A DNA stretch of 64,000 bases, taken from positions 434,001 through 498,000 of the forward strand of contig NC_033566.1 in the NCBI RefSeq assembly GCF_001680005.1, given 5' to 3'. The notes beneath the pieces are model-generated. The model had not been told where the DNA came from. It ran no database searches and saw only the letters and a program-made list of their open reading frames with translations. Source of the DNA: Plasmodium coatneyi (taxonomy: Eukaryota; Apicomplexa; Aconoidasida; Haemosporida; Plasmodiidae). Each line of letters starts with the position of its first letter. Positions within the stretch are counted from its first letter, which is position 1. Shown piece by piece: positions 50,740 through 61,496 of the stretch. The position numbers were made by a program, and so were the translations under genes.

Positions 50740-51549
50740 CACGGTCGTTGTGTGACATCTGGATGGGAAAAAGGAAGGGGATAGAAGAGAAATGTTCTTC
50801 CTTCCATTCCTTAGACAGTCCTTCGTTCCTTTTTTTCCTTCCTTCTTTTCTTGATATTTCTTTTTTTTTCTTCCTTCCATTTGTATGTTTGAATAAGCAC
50901 ATAAGGAAAGCAATGCTCCCAAAAAGGGGCGCGGATGCGGAAAAAGGTGCTGACCTTTTTTAAAAAAATATTCATGTATTTTAAAAAAACAAAAAAAAAA
51001 AATTTATGAAGTCAAAAAATTTTCGTAACAAAAAGAATAAGCATTTTTTTTAATTCTTCAATAAAAAAAATTTATTCCAATCAAATCAAAATAAAGTGAA
51101 AAAAAAATTTTTCCCTTCCACTTATATTAATTACACAATGAACATGTAAACAACTTAACACACAAAACGAAAAAAAAAAAAAAAAAGAAAAAAATAAGAG
51201 GAAAGAAGAAAGGAAGGAAGAAAAGAAAGAAAAAACAAAAGAAGGAAAAGAAGGAAAGAAGGAATAAGGAAAGAAGGGTCTATGGAGGAAACGAAGGAAG
51301 GTCTAAGGAAGAAAGGGAGAAAAACGGAGGAAGAAAAGAAAAGAGAAGAATGAGAAGGAAGGAAGAAAAACAACAAAAAAAATAAAGCAAAATAGGGCAA
51401 AATAGAAAAGGAAAAATATATATCCTTCCATTCCTGTACACACTCTATGAATTCTGTGTGTGAACTGTGTGTGCGGTGATCATTTATAGTTATTGTTCCT
51501 TCACTTCCTTCCGAAGGGGGGGAGGGGGGAATATTTGTTCTATGTGTCA
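50740..51549. repeat. Convergent KIR C / KIR D 3' region, purine-rich and poly(A)
   Basis: About 800 bases between two convergent KIR genes. It has a CCTTCC block (50800-50890) with CCTTAGAC, AT-rich sequence with poly(A), then a long A/G-rich stretch (about 51160-51400) of GAAGGAAAGAAGG units that includes GGGTCTATGGA and GGTCTAAGGA. The same repeat vocabulary as in the KIR introns therefore also lies outside genes. No coding exon is supported. Confidence 0.7.
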
Positions 51550-54053
51550 CTACATACGTTGATACCTTATATTATTCCTATGTTGCCCGTTTTTTCTATT
51601 ATTATTATTTGCTGCCCGTCCTGTTCTGGTAGATTGTGTGTTGTCATATTCTGTGGAATATTCTGTTGATTCGTATGTGGAAGCAAGTGTGGAATTTAAT
51701 TCTGATGAAAATTCTGTAGAAGAATCGTCTTCTGTGAAGACATCGGAGTTATGTGTGGTGGATCTCTTCTTTCTGTTGCTTCTACTGGAAGTGTTACCTA
51801 TTCCGCGGAATAGGGAGGTATACTGCATATGGAAAGGAAGAAAAAGGAAATGGTGGAGTGCGTATGGCATATACGCATGCTACACCCTATATTTTAACTC
51901 TACCATGTATGTAAAATAATATTCATCGATAATATAATATATATATATACTACTTTTAATTATAATTGTGACAATTGTAATGGTAATTATAACTGTAATG
52001 GTAATTATAGTTGTACCTTATATAAAAAGAAGGAGACCAATGCAGCTCCTATTGTGGTGCCCAATGTACCAGATATGGCAGGGATGGTGCTACTTCCCGG
52101 AGGATCTGAACTAATTAAAGAAGGTTGTTTTGCTAGAGATGAAGGCTCCTCCCTGCGTTTATGCTTAACCCTAGGTTCCAGTTTACACTTTAACTTCAAA
52201 GTTTTCTTCTTTGTATATTCCGGATACTGATCCTTAAAATGTTTACACCATTCATAACTATTCCCCCCTCTACATTTAGCACGCATAATTTTATAAGCAA
52301 GCTGCACTTTCTCCAAATATGTGTTATACTCTTTGGGGCACTGTCCCCCCTGAGGCCTCACCTCGTCCATTATGGTATCCTTGTCCTTATAATAATCGAA
52401 CGTAATTTTTGAGGCTTCAAAGACTTTTCTTTCCTCTGGAGCGCGAAGGAAGTCACAGTCATGTTTACTCTGACTATCGTCCATTCCGCCTTTACATCCT
52501 TTCATAGCTGCCTGGAAATATGTGTCATCCCTATTTTTGGATAACATTCTACCCACCCAGTAATAAAAATAATCCCACCACCCTTCTCTTTTACGTCTAC
52601 CGCTTTCCATTGTATATATATGGCAAAATGCCCCCATAATTCTATTTTTAACATTGCCATTAATATTATTCTTTCCTAATTCTTCCTTCACCTTACTACT
52701 GCAATTCCCATTATTATCGCTGTTGGCCTTCTTATCCAATTCTTTATACTTTTTCCTTGAAGGTAAATCCTTCAAACCTTCCTCCTAAAAATGAAATTAG
52801 CGGAGTATATATATGTATTTTTCATGTATTTTCCCATGTATTTACATGCACTTACACAATACTTCATTACGTGATGGATAAAAATATGATATTTACACAT
52901 ATATTTGTGTATTAAATTATTCTATTTTGAACACAGGATGATTGTTAGCGATGGAAGGAAAGGGTCTAAGGAGGAGAAGGGAAAGGAAGGGGTCTAAGGA
53001 TGAAAGAAAGGTTGGTAGGAAGAAAGGGAAGGAAGGAAACCTCCTTCCTTTCCTTCCTTAGACCCCTTCCTTTCCTTCTTCAGAGGAAAGTACCTCCTCT
53101 TTTCTGCTCTTACCTCGTTGTCCTCTAGGAAGTCCTCTGGGAGGTCCTCTTCTTCCTCGTCTCCTGAAATGGTACCTTCGTCCTCTGATTCTACTGCAGG
53201 TTCTGCTCCAGTCGTTCTGTTACATGGTAATATTAGTTCCCTGTCTTTAAAATAGTTCTTATATCCCTGCGTAAATTCGTTACAATATGGATCACTCTTA
53301 CCATCTCCCCCACAACTGCTGCTTATATTTGAATATGCTTTGTTAACTCCCTCTAAATACGTCGCACATTCATTACTGCATAAAAATTCATTACTTTCTT
53401 TTTTCCCCTGTAGAACATTATAATTATAATAATAGTCGAATATTTCCTTCCTCAGAATGAAAACACTTTGGCTAATATCATCGTATAAGTCCTTACAGAT
53501 ATTATTACATTGGCCTCCTTCTTGCCCCAATTTCTTGTAAATTGCAGCCATGGTTCTCCCAAAGTTGTATTCGCTATTTAATATTCCTGTTATTTTACTG
53601 CCTAGCCAATAGTAAAAAAAATAACAGGGTTTATCGTCCGGTGGTTTGCCCCCCTCCTTCTTACACGCGTAATACCAGGCGTTTGCAATGTCTTCGGCAT
53701 AACTTTCAGCACTTGTGTACACTTCTAATGGTCCCTTCACCTGTTCTATGGTTTGCTCATTGGAACATTGCCCCTGTGCTCCTGTGGGGCACGTCTGTCC
53801 CTTATCTAATTCATCGTATATTTTCTGTGAGGGCAATTGTGTTAAACATGGATCCTACAAGAACAAAATGGAACAGAGGGAAGTGGAATATGTAAATATA
53901 TGTGTTCCCATGTGAGTCCCCCTCTATTTGTTTTCCTTAGAGGGGCGACCTTAAAAATTGATGTACACATTGCGCGTCTGTTATTAACTGTAAGCAGAGT
54001 GGATACTATTCCTTTCTTGTGTGTTTTCTTCCACTTACTTTTCCTCCTGACAT
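51550..54053 (-). CDS. KIR: KIR D: two-ectodomain KIR antigen
   Basis: Exons 54039-54053 (MSGGK, donor GTAAGT), 53114-53854, 52017-52784 and 51550-51822 join in phase 0 to 598 residues. Domain 1 starts DPCLTQLPSQKIYDELDKG, has CYFFYYWLGSKI and FDYYYNY, and ends in an acidic linker (ESEDEGTISGDEEEEDLPED). Domain 2 starts EEGLKDLPSRKKYKEL, with YFYYWVGRML and FDYYKDKDTI. The span GTLGTTIGAALVSFFLYK precedes the tail exon. The tail starts YTSLFRGIGNTSSRS, is basic (NRKKRSTTH), then Ser/Thr/Glu-rich (STEFSSELNSTLAS) and ends NIRYQRM. The intron between domain exons (52785-53113) carries a perfect inverted repeat of purine-rich sequence. Reading past the exon 2 donor gives about 40 spurious residues. 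Confidence 0.93.
52980..53075. repeat. Perfect 21-bp inverted repeat in the KIR D intron
   Basis: Left arm 52980-53000 (GGAAAGGAAGGGGTCTAAGGA) and right arm 53055-53075 are exact reverse complements, separated by 54 bases. Beyond the arms the match continues with a one-base slip. The arms are the same GGTCTAAGGA polypurine unit found in the KIR A and KIR C introns, here meeting head to head, so the tract switches from purine to pyrimidine on the + strand. Confidence 0.9.
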
Positions 54054-55142
54054 TTTCCTAATGGTATATTCTTCCACAAAGTAGGATCATGCTACATTAG
54101 GTTCTCTATATATAGCACACATCTATGTTAAAAACTATTCATTATATTCATTTAAAGGTTAAAGTGTAAGAATTTATTCACTCTTCCCCTTTAAATGATT
54201 ATTTATATTAAATTCTAACGTCTTTAACGTACATTGTTGCATTTCCCTTAAGGAGTTACAATACCTTATATGCACATATATTAAATTATCACATACATAT
54301 ATAATTAGGGCTAAAAGTAAAAACAAATACATTCTATTAAAAAAAGAAAGGAGGAAGAAGAAAAAATTGAGGAAGAAGCAGAATAATCAAGTTCCTTCCA
54401 GAATCCTTGTGTTCCTCTTCCCCGGTGTACCCTTCTCCCTTCAGGAATGTGTACATATTTACTTATACTTATTGGAATAGTTCAATTTTATTGGATAAAA
54501 ATTAACTATACATATGACACACGTAGAAGGAAGGGAATGCAAGGGAACTGTACTAAATTATATATATGAACAGAAATGGATGCACCTTCATAATAGTAAT
54601 TCTTATGGTGGTACATCTTTCCGCTTTTCATTCAAAACTGTTTAGTAATAACAATTCCATTTTATTCTCTTCCCCCCTTTTTTCTGTTCCTTCCCTTTAA
54701 AATTCGATGGGAATACACTGTAAGGGAGTCATACACATGTAGAAGATGTGCATATTATTTTATGTGAGCTCCCTCCCTCTCTAATTTCATTTCATACTAC
54801 ACTTTACACCTCACATGTGTTCAATTCCTAAACTTCTCTTCTTCTTTTTTTTTTTATATTAGAGGTGAGGGAGGGGACTGTTCAAAGGGGGGTTGTTGAT
54901 GGGGGTGAAAAAAAAAAGGGAAAGAGAGAAATGAAAAAAAAAAGGTGAAAGAATTAAGAGGAAAAATGTCATTTTCGCTTCTTTCCCTTACACAGTATAT
55001 ATAAACTGTGCACGGTGGTAATTTATTTATTGTTCCTTCCGTAGGCGGAAGGGTATTCATTCATCGATACATCATATACGATGATAAGCTATATTTCATG
55101 ATTTCTGTCCCCTTTTTCCTTACCTCTGCAGTTCTTCTTATA
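54054..55142. other. KIR D upstream region
   Basis: About 1.1 kb between the KIR D first exon and the 42-bp repeats. It is AT-rich and contains a poly(A)/GA-rich block near 54905-54945. No coding exon is supported. It presumably carries the KIR D promoter. Confidence 0.45.
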
Positions 55143-55148
55143 CCTAAA

Positions 55149-55500
55149 ACAGCTAAATACGAGGCCACATTGCTGGCCTTACACACCAAAACAGCTAAAA
55201 CCCATGCCACACTCTTGTTCTTATGCCCTGAAACAGACAAATACCAGGCCATACTGTAGTTCCCACACCCTAAAACAGCTAAATACCAGGATACATTTTT
55301 GTTCATATACCCAAAAAAATCTAAACACCAGACTACACTATTCACCCTACACACTAGAACAGCTAAATTCCAGGCCATAGTGTTGTTCGTACACCCTGAA
55401 ACAGCTAAATAGCAGGCCACACTGTTGTCTTTACACGCCTAAACCCCGAACCCTAAACACCAGGCCACATTGTTGTTCTTATACCCTGAAACCTTAACTT
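55149..55500. repeat. 42-bp tandem repeat, about eight copies, next to telomere-like DNA
   Basis: Units near ACAGCTAAATACCAGGCCAC followed by ATTGTTGTTCTTACACCCTGAA start at 55149, 55191, 55233, 55275, 55317, 55359 and 55401, exactly 42 bases apart. A further diverged copy follows a 6-base slip. The unit ends in CCCTGAA or CCCTAAA, a telomere-like heptad, and 42 is six heptads. A related single copy reappears at about 56715-56760 beyond array 2. Because 42 is a multiple of three, the minus strand stays open with a 14-residue repeat. Confidence 0.93.
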
Positions 55501-56545
55501 TAAGGGTGAAAACATACACAACCTAAATACGAAATACTACACAAACACCCTAAAATGCAAAATCCTACATATCACCCTAAAATGCGAAATTCTAAACCAA
55601 CACACCCCTAAAATGGGAAATCCTACACAAACACCCCTAAAATGCGAAAACCTACATACACACACCCTAAAATGCGAAATCCTACACACACACCCCTAAA
55701 ATGCTAAATGCTACACATGGACCCCTGAAATACGAAACGCTACACACACTCCTAAAGTTCGAAATCCTAAACAAACATACCCCTGAAACCCTAAACCCTG
55801 AACCCTGAACCCTAAACCCTAAACCCTGAATCCTAAACCCTAAACCCTGAATCCTAAACCCTAAACCCTGAATCCTAAACCCTAAACCCTGAATCCTAAA
55901 CCCTAAACCCTGAACCCTAAACCCTGAACACTAAACACTAAACCCTAAAACCTAAACCCTAAACCCTAAATCCTGAACCCTAAACCCTAAATCCTGAACC
56001 CTAAACCCTAAATCCTGAACCCTAAACCCTAAATCCTGAACCCTAAACCCTAAACCTTGAACCCTAAACCCTAAACCTTGAACCCTAAACCCTAAACCTT
56101 GAACCCTAAAGCCTAAACCCTGAAATCCTACACACACAACCTAAACCTGAAATTCTACATACACCCAAAATGCGAAATCCTACATACACCCTAAAATGCG
56201 AAATCCTACACACATATCCTAAAATACGAAATCCTACACACATATCCTAAAATACGAAATCCTACACACACTCCCTAAAATGAGAAATCCCACACAAACA
56301 TACTAAAGTGCAAAATCCTAAAGAAACACCCGTAAATTGCGACATCCTACACCTTAAATTGCGAAATCCTACACACACTCCCTAAAATGAGAAATCCCAC
56401 ACAAACATACTAAAGTGCAAAATCCTAAAGAAACACCCGTAAATTGCGACATCCTACACCTTAAATTGCGAAATCCTACACACACAACCTAAACGTGAAA
56501 TTCTACATACACCCAAAATGCGAAATCCTACAGTCACCCTCACTG
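55440..56545 (+). repeat. Interstitial telomere-like array 2, with 21-bp higher-order repeats and a 107-bp duplication
   Basis: Heptads CCCTAAA/CCCTGAA/TCCTAAA, C-rich strand on +, as in array 1. The central block (about 55785-56120) is clean and organised in 21-base higher-order units of three heptads: about four of CCTGAATCCTAAACCCTAAA type, four with TCCTGAA and three with CCTTGAA. The flanks (55500-55785, 56120-56545) carry longer degenerate units such as CCCTAAAATGCGAAATCCTACACACA. A 107-base unit is perfectly duplicated at 56261-56367 and 56368-56474. The array lies on the far side of KIR D from the core and marks the right side of island 2. Confidence 0.95.
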
Positions 56546-57953
56546 ATTCATTGACCTCTATTTTATTTTATTTTTTTTAAAACTCCTTTTTTTTTCTCTT
56601 TTAATCTTCCCTTTATTTTAAATTTTCTCTTTTCTTTTTTAACCTTCTTTTTTTTTCCTTTTTTCCTTTTCTTGCCTTAGGTGCAGCCTTCGGCTGCACA
56701 TCATCCCCCCTGAATAACTAAGCACCAGGCCACATTGTTGTTCGTATACCCCGAAACCCGGAACCATAACCCCAGAATCCTAAACCCTTTTTTTTCTTTT
56801 TTCTTCTTTTCTTCTAATATTAATTTTTTTTTTTTTTTTTTTTTTCTTTTATTCCTTCTTTCTTTTTTTTCCTTTCCCTGCTGAAAGTGAAAAATGGTAC
56901 GCCTGTTTCACCGAATGGTATTCCAAATGCGTATAAGGTTGATTATGCCAGGTGTTCGCAAATAGCACGCACATATCTCCCCATGAATGCTTTCTCCGTT
57001 GTGAAGTTATTCAGGAGCATGGCTGACAATGCGACTGCGAAAAAGTGACAGCCAAATGGCAGTTACGTCACAGTTACGTGATCGACGTATGCTGTCATGC
57101 TCTTTTCCCCCTCGAAAAAAAAAAAAAAAACGGACTGAGACGAACAACAGAAAGGGAGAAGTCGCATTCACGCAATGTAGGAAGGGAGCTTCCTGCATGT
57201 CCCCCTTTTTTTTCTGTCCTAAAAGTTTCCCCAATGCGGTTTCAGCGTTGCACAGTAGGAAAAATTTCAAACCGCGCAGTCGCTCACATCGAACTGAGCA
57301 CCTCCCACTTGCTCCTTTGCAAAATCTTAAAAGCAAACGCGTTGGTGCAATTTTCAACTATATTTCCTTAAATTACATCGTTCCAAAGTTAAAAAAAGGA
57401 GAAAGTAAAAAAAACGCAAAATGACGTAAAATTAATGAAGCATAAATTATATCGTACAAAAGCGGATGCAAAAAACGCGTAAAAGTGTGCATATAAAAAA
57501 AAACTCCTTGAAATGAGCAACATAGAACTAATATGTCTGTATTAATAGGACGAATTAAAATGAGAAAAGAAATCCCATATATATGCTCAATGGAAATAAA
57601 CAACTGGCATATGCAATTCCGTTCAACTCGTTCTATACACATACAGACTTGCGCGTTCTTCTGCACGCGCGTAACGGTGCCTATACACATAGATACATGT
57701 ATACAGTGTGCACGTAATTCCCATTTACTCATCTTCCACTTAAGGGGCGGGGTGATGTAACCACCAGCAGAACCACGCTTAATGCGTGTGCAATGGGGAG
57801 GCCAGGGGTTGTATTAAACGCTAAAAATACATATATATCACACAACCTCCACAATCATATTTAAAATAAATTCCCCAAAAATGTAAAAAAAAAAAAAAAA
57901 AAAAAAAGGAAACACATGTGAAAAGGGAAGAAATGGGGCAAAAAAAAAAAAAA
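56546..57953. other. Right boundary of island 2 and Sec24 3' flank
   Basis: About 1.4 kb. It starts with a pyrimidine-rich stretch (TTTTC/CTTTT) broken by an 8-bp stem hairpin at 56681-56699, a lone copy related to the 42-bp repeat (about 56715-56760) and a few telomere-like heptads to about 56790. From about 56890 onward the sequence looks like ordinary AT-rich intergenic DNA with poly(A) runs near 57115 and 57885. Frames at 57029-57424 and 57045-57371 show no gene features. Confidence 0.5.
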
Positions 57954-60900
57954 TTAACGACCCAGGGTTGCTGCGTGGGGATTATTCAAAGAAGGAACAA
58001 ACTGCGGGTATTTCGGGCCTGCAAAAGGAAGAAAAAAAGAAAAAGAATAAAATGAATGTGCTATACGGGGTGTGTACATAATGATATGGGATGGGGTCAC
58101 AAGGAAGGAACACACACGGATGGAGGTGGAAAACGATATGTATGAGGAAAAAAAAAATAATAAACTACATAGCACTCCACCAATTGGGCACGCCCATACA
58201 AACGCACAACAAACGATGAAGCCACTTTCGCACACGGGGGATATAACTAGCGTGGCTTGCGGAAAACGAACCCACATGCACTTCCTACATGCATGTGCTC
58301 ATAATTTTTTATTCGAAAGAATTGCCACTTCTTTAGGCTACTTACAAATTTTTGCTAAGAATTCCTTTAAAGACATCATCATGTGTTGGGATCTGTCCTC
58401 AATTAGACACGCGAAAAATCTGCGCAAGGGGGGGGTGAAAACAAAACATACAACAAAAATGTTATGAGCAGGCATCTTCAAGAGTTAACAGAGAAATGCC
58501 AAATGGACAGTTACGTCATCTATATGTGGATACAATCTACGTGCAGGCGCTGTCCTCCCTCATGATGCTTACTTATATTCCAGGGGGTCTCCTTGCTTTA
58601 CAACTAACAGCCTCATGTAGGAAGGAGTTCTTATCTTCCTCAAGGCGTTAATTATGTTCAGGATTTGTACACCACTGGGGCTTCCGCTGGTTCCTATAGG
58701 GAGTAAAATGGAAAAAATGGAAAAAATTGAGCGAATTAAATAAATGACATCAACAAATTGTGCAGGCGCATCAAAAGTGTGACCTCCCCAATTACCTAAA
58801 TGATTTTCTGCGTATTCCGAATTTAACTGCTCCAGTGACTGGACTCCGAAGACTTCGTAGACCCACTGCGGGTTAATGCTTCTGCGAGGGGGGGGAAGAG
58901 CGGGAGCAAAATGAGATGTTAGAGAGTACACACAGCAAAGCACCATAAACGTGGTGATGGTGGTATGATGGTGTGGGTAAAAATACGCAGACAGAGCCAC
59001 ATGTAATGGTCCGCACAAACACCTAACTTACCGGCCAATCCACATAATGATATTCTCCCCATCCTCAACAATGTAGCAACCGTCCTGAGTCATATTCTCG
59101 CAAGTCAAACTCATGGTGTCGGGAAACATCATGGCATTATTGTCATCATAATTCCCGTGGTGCTTTTCCAAATTGTGCAAAGCGAACATTCTGGGGTAAA
59201 AATAGGCCTCCACACAATCGACGGGGATATTTTGCACCCTAGACCAGTGATAGATTCTCAGATCGGGTGGCACATCCCCACTGTCCCTAAACGCAACGGA
59301 CTTCAGCATGCCTAAAACGTAAATGGATAACAACCTAGCCGTTTCGGAAAGGAGCAATTGGGAAGATAAAACTTGTGAACAAAGAGTCTGTATTAAGTTC
59401 CTTCCATCTGCAATTTTTCCTTTTTTACAAATGTCAATAGCTTGATGAGCGAGTAAAGACACAACAACTTGGGGGTTAATAGAATCCGTAATCGTCTTAA
59501 TATTTTGCGTGACCGGCAGGGCATAGGTATGTAACCTTATTCTCCTTTCGCCGTTCGAATTTGTGTATAACAAGGCAGATTGCACATACACGACAGAATC
59601 TTGTACTACGTTTTCTTCCAAATCGACTATGATACTGAAATTCTGACTGGAGTGACAATTGGGTAGAGCTAATAAGTCCACCCCCCTAAACTGGAAGTTT
59701 CCATACCAGTTGGTAATTTTCCATCCTCTACTTATCCTTATTCGCATTACCGATTCCCATGCAGTTTCCGTGGTCAACGCGAATAACAGTTCCTCCCTCA
59801 GTTTGTCGCTATACTGATGCACGTTAAACTGGGGGTAGTAATAAAACGACCCTCCAGAATTCTTCACTAACGGGTAGATGGTTGCTAAGTCCAGGCTGTA
59901 CAAAGGACAGGCAAACAAATCAACGGCTATCTGGTATTGAGTAATGCTCTGTGCTAACTCTGTATACAAATTATTAAAAGGAGTTAACATTTCTATTTCC
60001 TTCACTTTTGCATCCACCGCGTTATTGCTAGAACTACCCGATCCGTAAAGGTTTTTGTAACTACTGCTCTTTTCCTTCGTCTCCCTGCTAACACTAACTG
60101 TTAAGTCCCCAATATTTGGTGCAGAGGATAGCACAAATACAAGTTTTCCCCCGACCTTTTTTAACACCATAATTGCTGCTTTTAACGCATTGCCTGCACA
60201 ACAGTCGGTCATTTTGTTATTCCTCCACATAGTTGGTAAATTGTCTAACAAGGTATCTATCACATTTTGACACTCATGCACATTTACCAAAATATCTTCC
60301 GGTAAGGGGATGAAGATGTCCTGTATATCTGGCACCACCATCATTTGCGTTTGCTTCAAATTCGAGTTCAGGTTGTAAAAATGGACCGTCGAATCGAACG
60401 TCATAATTCCTATTAGTGTTCTCGTGTCGAAAGGTTTCTTGCCATTCATATCGCCCCCACTATTATCATTACCACCTGAGGTGTTGTTTTTCGGTAGCAA
60501 CTTCTTAATTGTGCTGCATACCACATCGAGCAGACCCGAATTGACGGACGTTACTGTCACATCGATGAGGAACAAATAAACGGGCGGCTGTGGAGGTCTT
60601 ATCATGTAATCACTTGGCGCGATGAATTCCACACTGCCGGTGCATAACTCTGGCCTCTGGAAAAGGTCCTTCCTTTTTCCTTTCTCATCCAAAGGAGTGA
60701 AATAAAACTGAGGAGTATCATTCACATGGTAACACATGTTGCAGTTCCATTTCTTCCCTCCTCCTTCGAATCTCACAAAGGGGTTAATATACGTCCTACA
60801 TTTTTTACATCTTACAATTGTTGAGTTCCCAAAATTGACGGACGCTAACTCTGGGTACCCCTCCGGAATGGGTGCTAAAGGCTGTATTACAAACCCTAGC

Positions 60901-61496
60901 GGTACATACGCCTTCTGTTTTAAGGTCGTATTAGCTGGCATGTAACTTACCGAACTTTTAACAAAATGGGAAAAGGCATTAAATTGTAAAAATTCCTGAT
61001 ATGAATCGTTCATTGTGGGTTGCACACTATTTACATGTCCACCTCCTGTGTTGTCATACCCTAGGACATTTCCTCCTGGTTTTAATGCGTTGTTATTATT
61101 CATTACTGGGACGAATTGACTTGCTACCCCTCTGTACTGACCTTGATTTGTTAAATACGAATTGGGGTTGCTTCCATCTCCGTATATATTATTACTTAAA
61201 GGAGGGCCACCCACATTGCCCTTATTCATTCCGTACATTCCCGGTTGCATTGCTTGCTGTGGGTGGTAGTAATTTGGGGGGTAGGCCCCTTCATTTCCCT
61301 TCATATTTCCACTACCCCTGTTTACCATGTCTGGGTTACTACCGCTTGTATTATTGTAAAAGAAGGGGCTATTCATGGGCTTGTTTACGTTGCCCGGGTT
61401 GTTACTATAATTCCCTGCATTGCCACCACCGCTGTTGTTGTTGTTATTGTTGCTGTTGTAGTTGTTTCCCCCTCTGCTATAATCATACGGCTGCAT
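57954..61496 (-). CDS. SEC24: Sec24 subunit of the COPII vesicle coat, five exons
   Basis: Sec24 pairs with Sec23 in the COPII inner coat and selects cargo at endoplasmic reticulum exit sites. Exons 59032-61496, 58796-58881, 58573-58693, 58346-58419 and 57954-58018 join in phase to 936 residues, a usual Sec24 length. The first ~190 residues are Asn/Gly/Pro-rich and disordered. A zinc finger follows at about 230-258 (IVRCKKCRTYINPFV, then WNCNMCYHVND). The vWA-like trunk contains PPVYLFLIDVTVTSVNSGLL, and a later segment has GSFYYYPQFN. The helical region has FRDSGDVPPDLRIYHWSRVQ, and the gelsolin-like end has GCYIVEDGENIIMWIGR. The C-terminal exons give INPQWVYEVFGVQS and the RSQHMMMSLKEFLAKIC helix. 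Plasmodium has two Sec24 genes. Memory of synteny with ADF2 and GAC favours Sec24a. Confidence 0.95.

Noticed and set aside
55061..55420. 119-codon minus-strand frame with 14-residue repeats
   Set aside because: It is explained by the 42-bp tandem repeat being a multiple of three. No start context, and it lies in repeat DNA.
55952..56137. Minus-strand frame made of seven-residue LGFRVQ repeats
   Set aside because: It is a direct translation of 21-bp telomere-like units.
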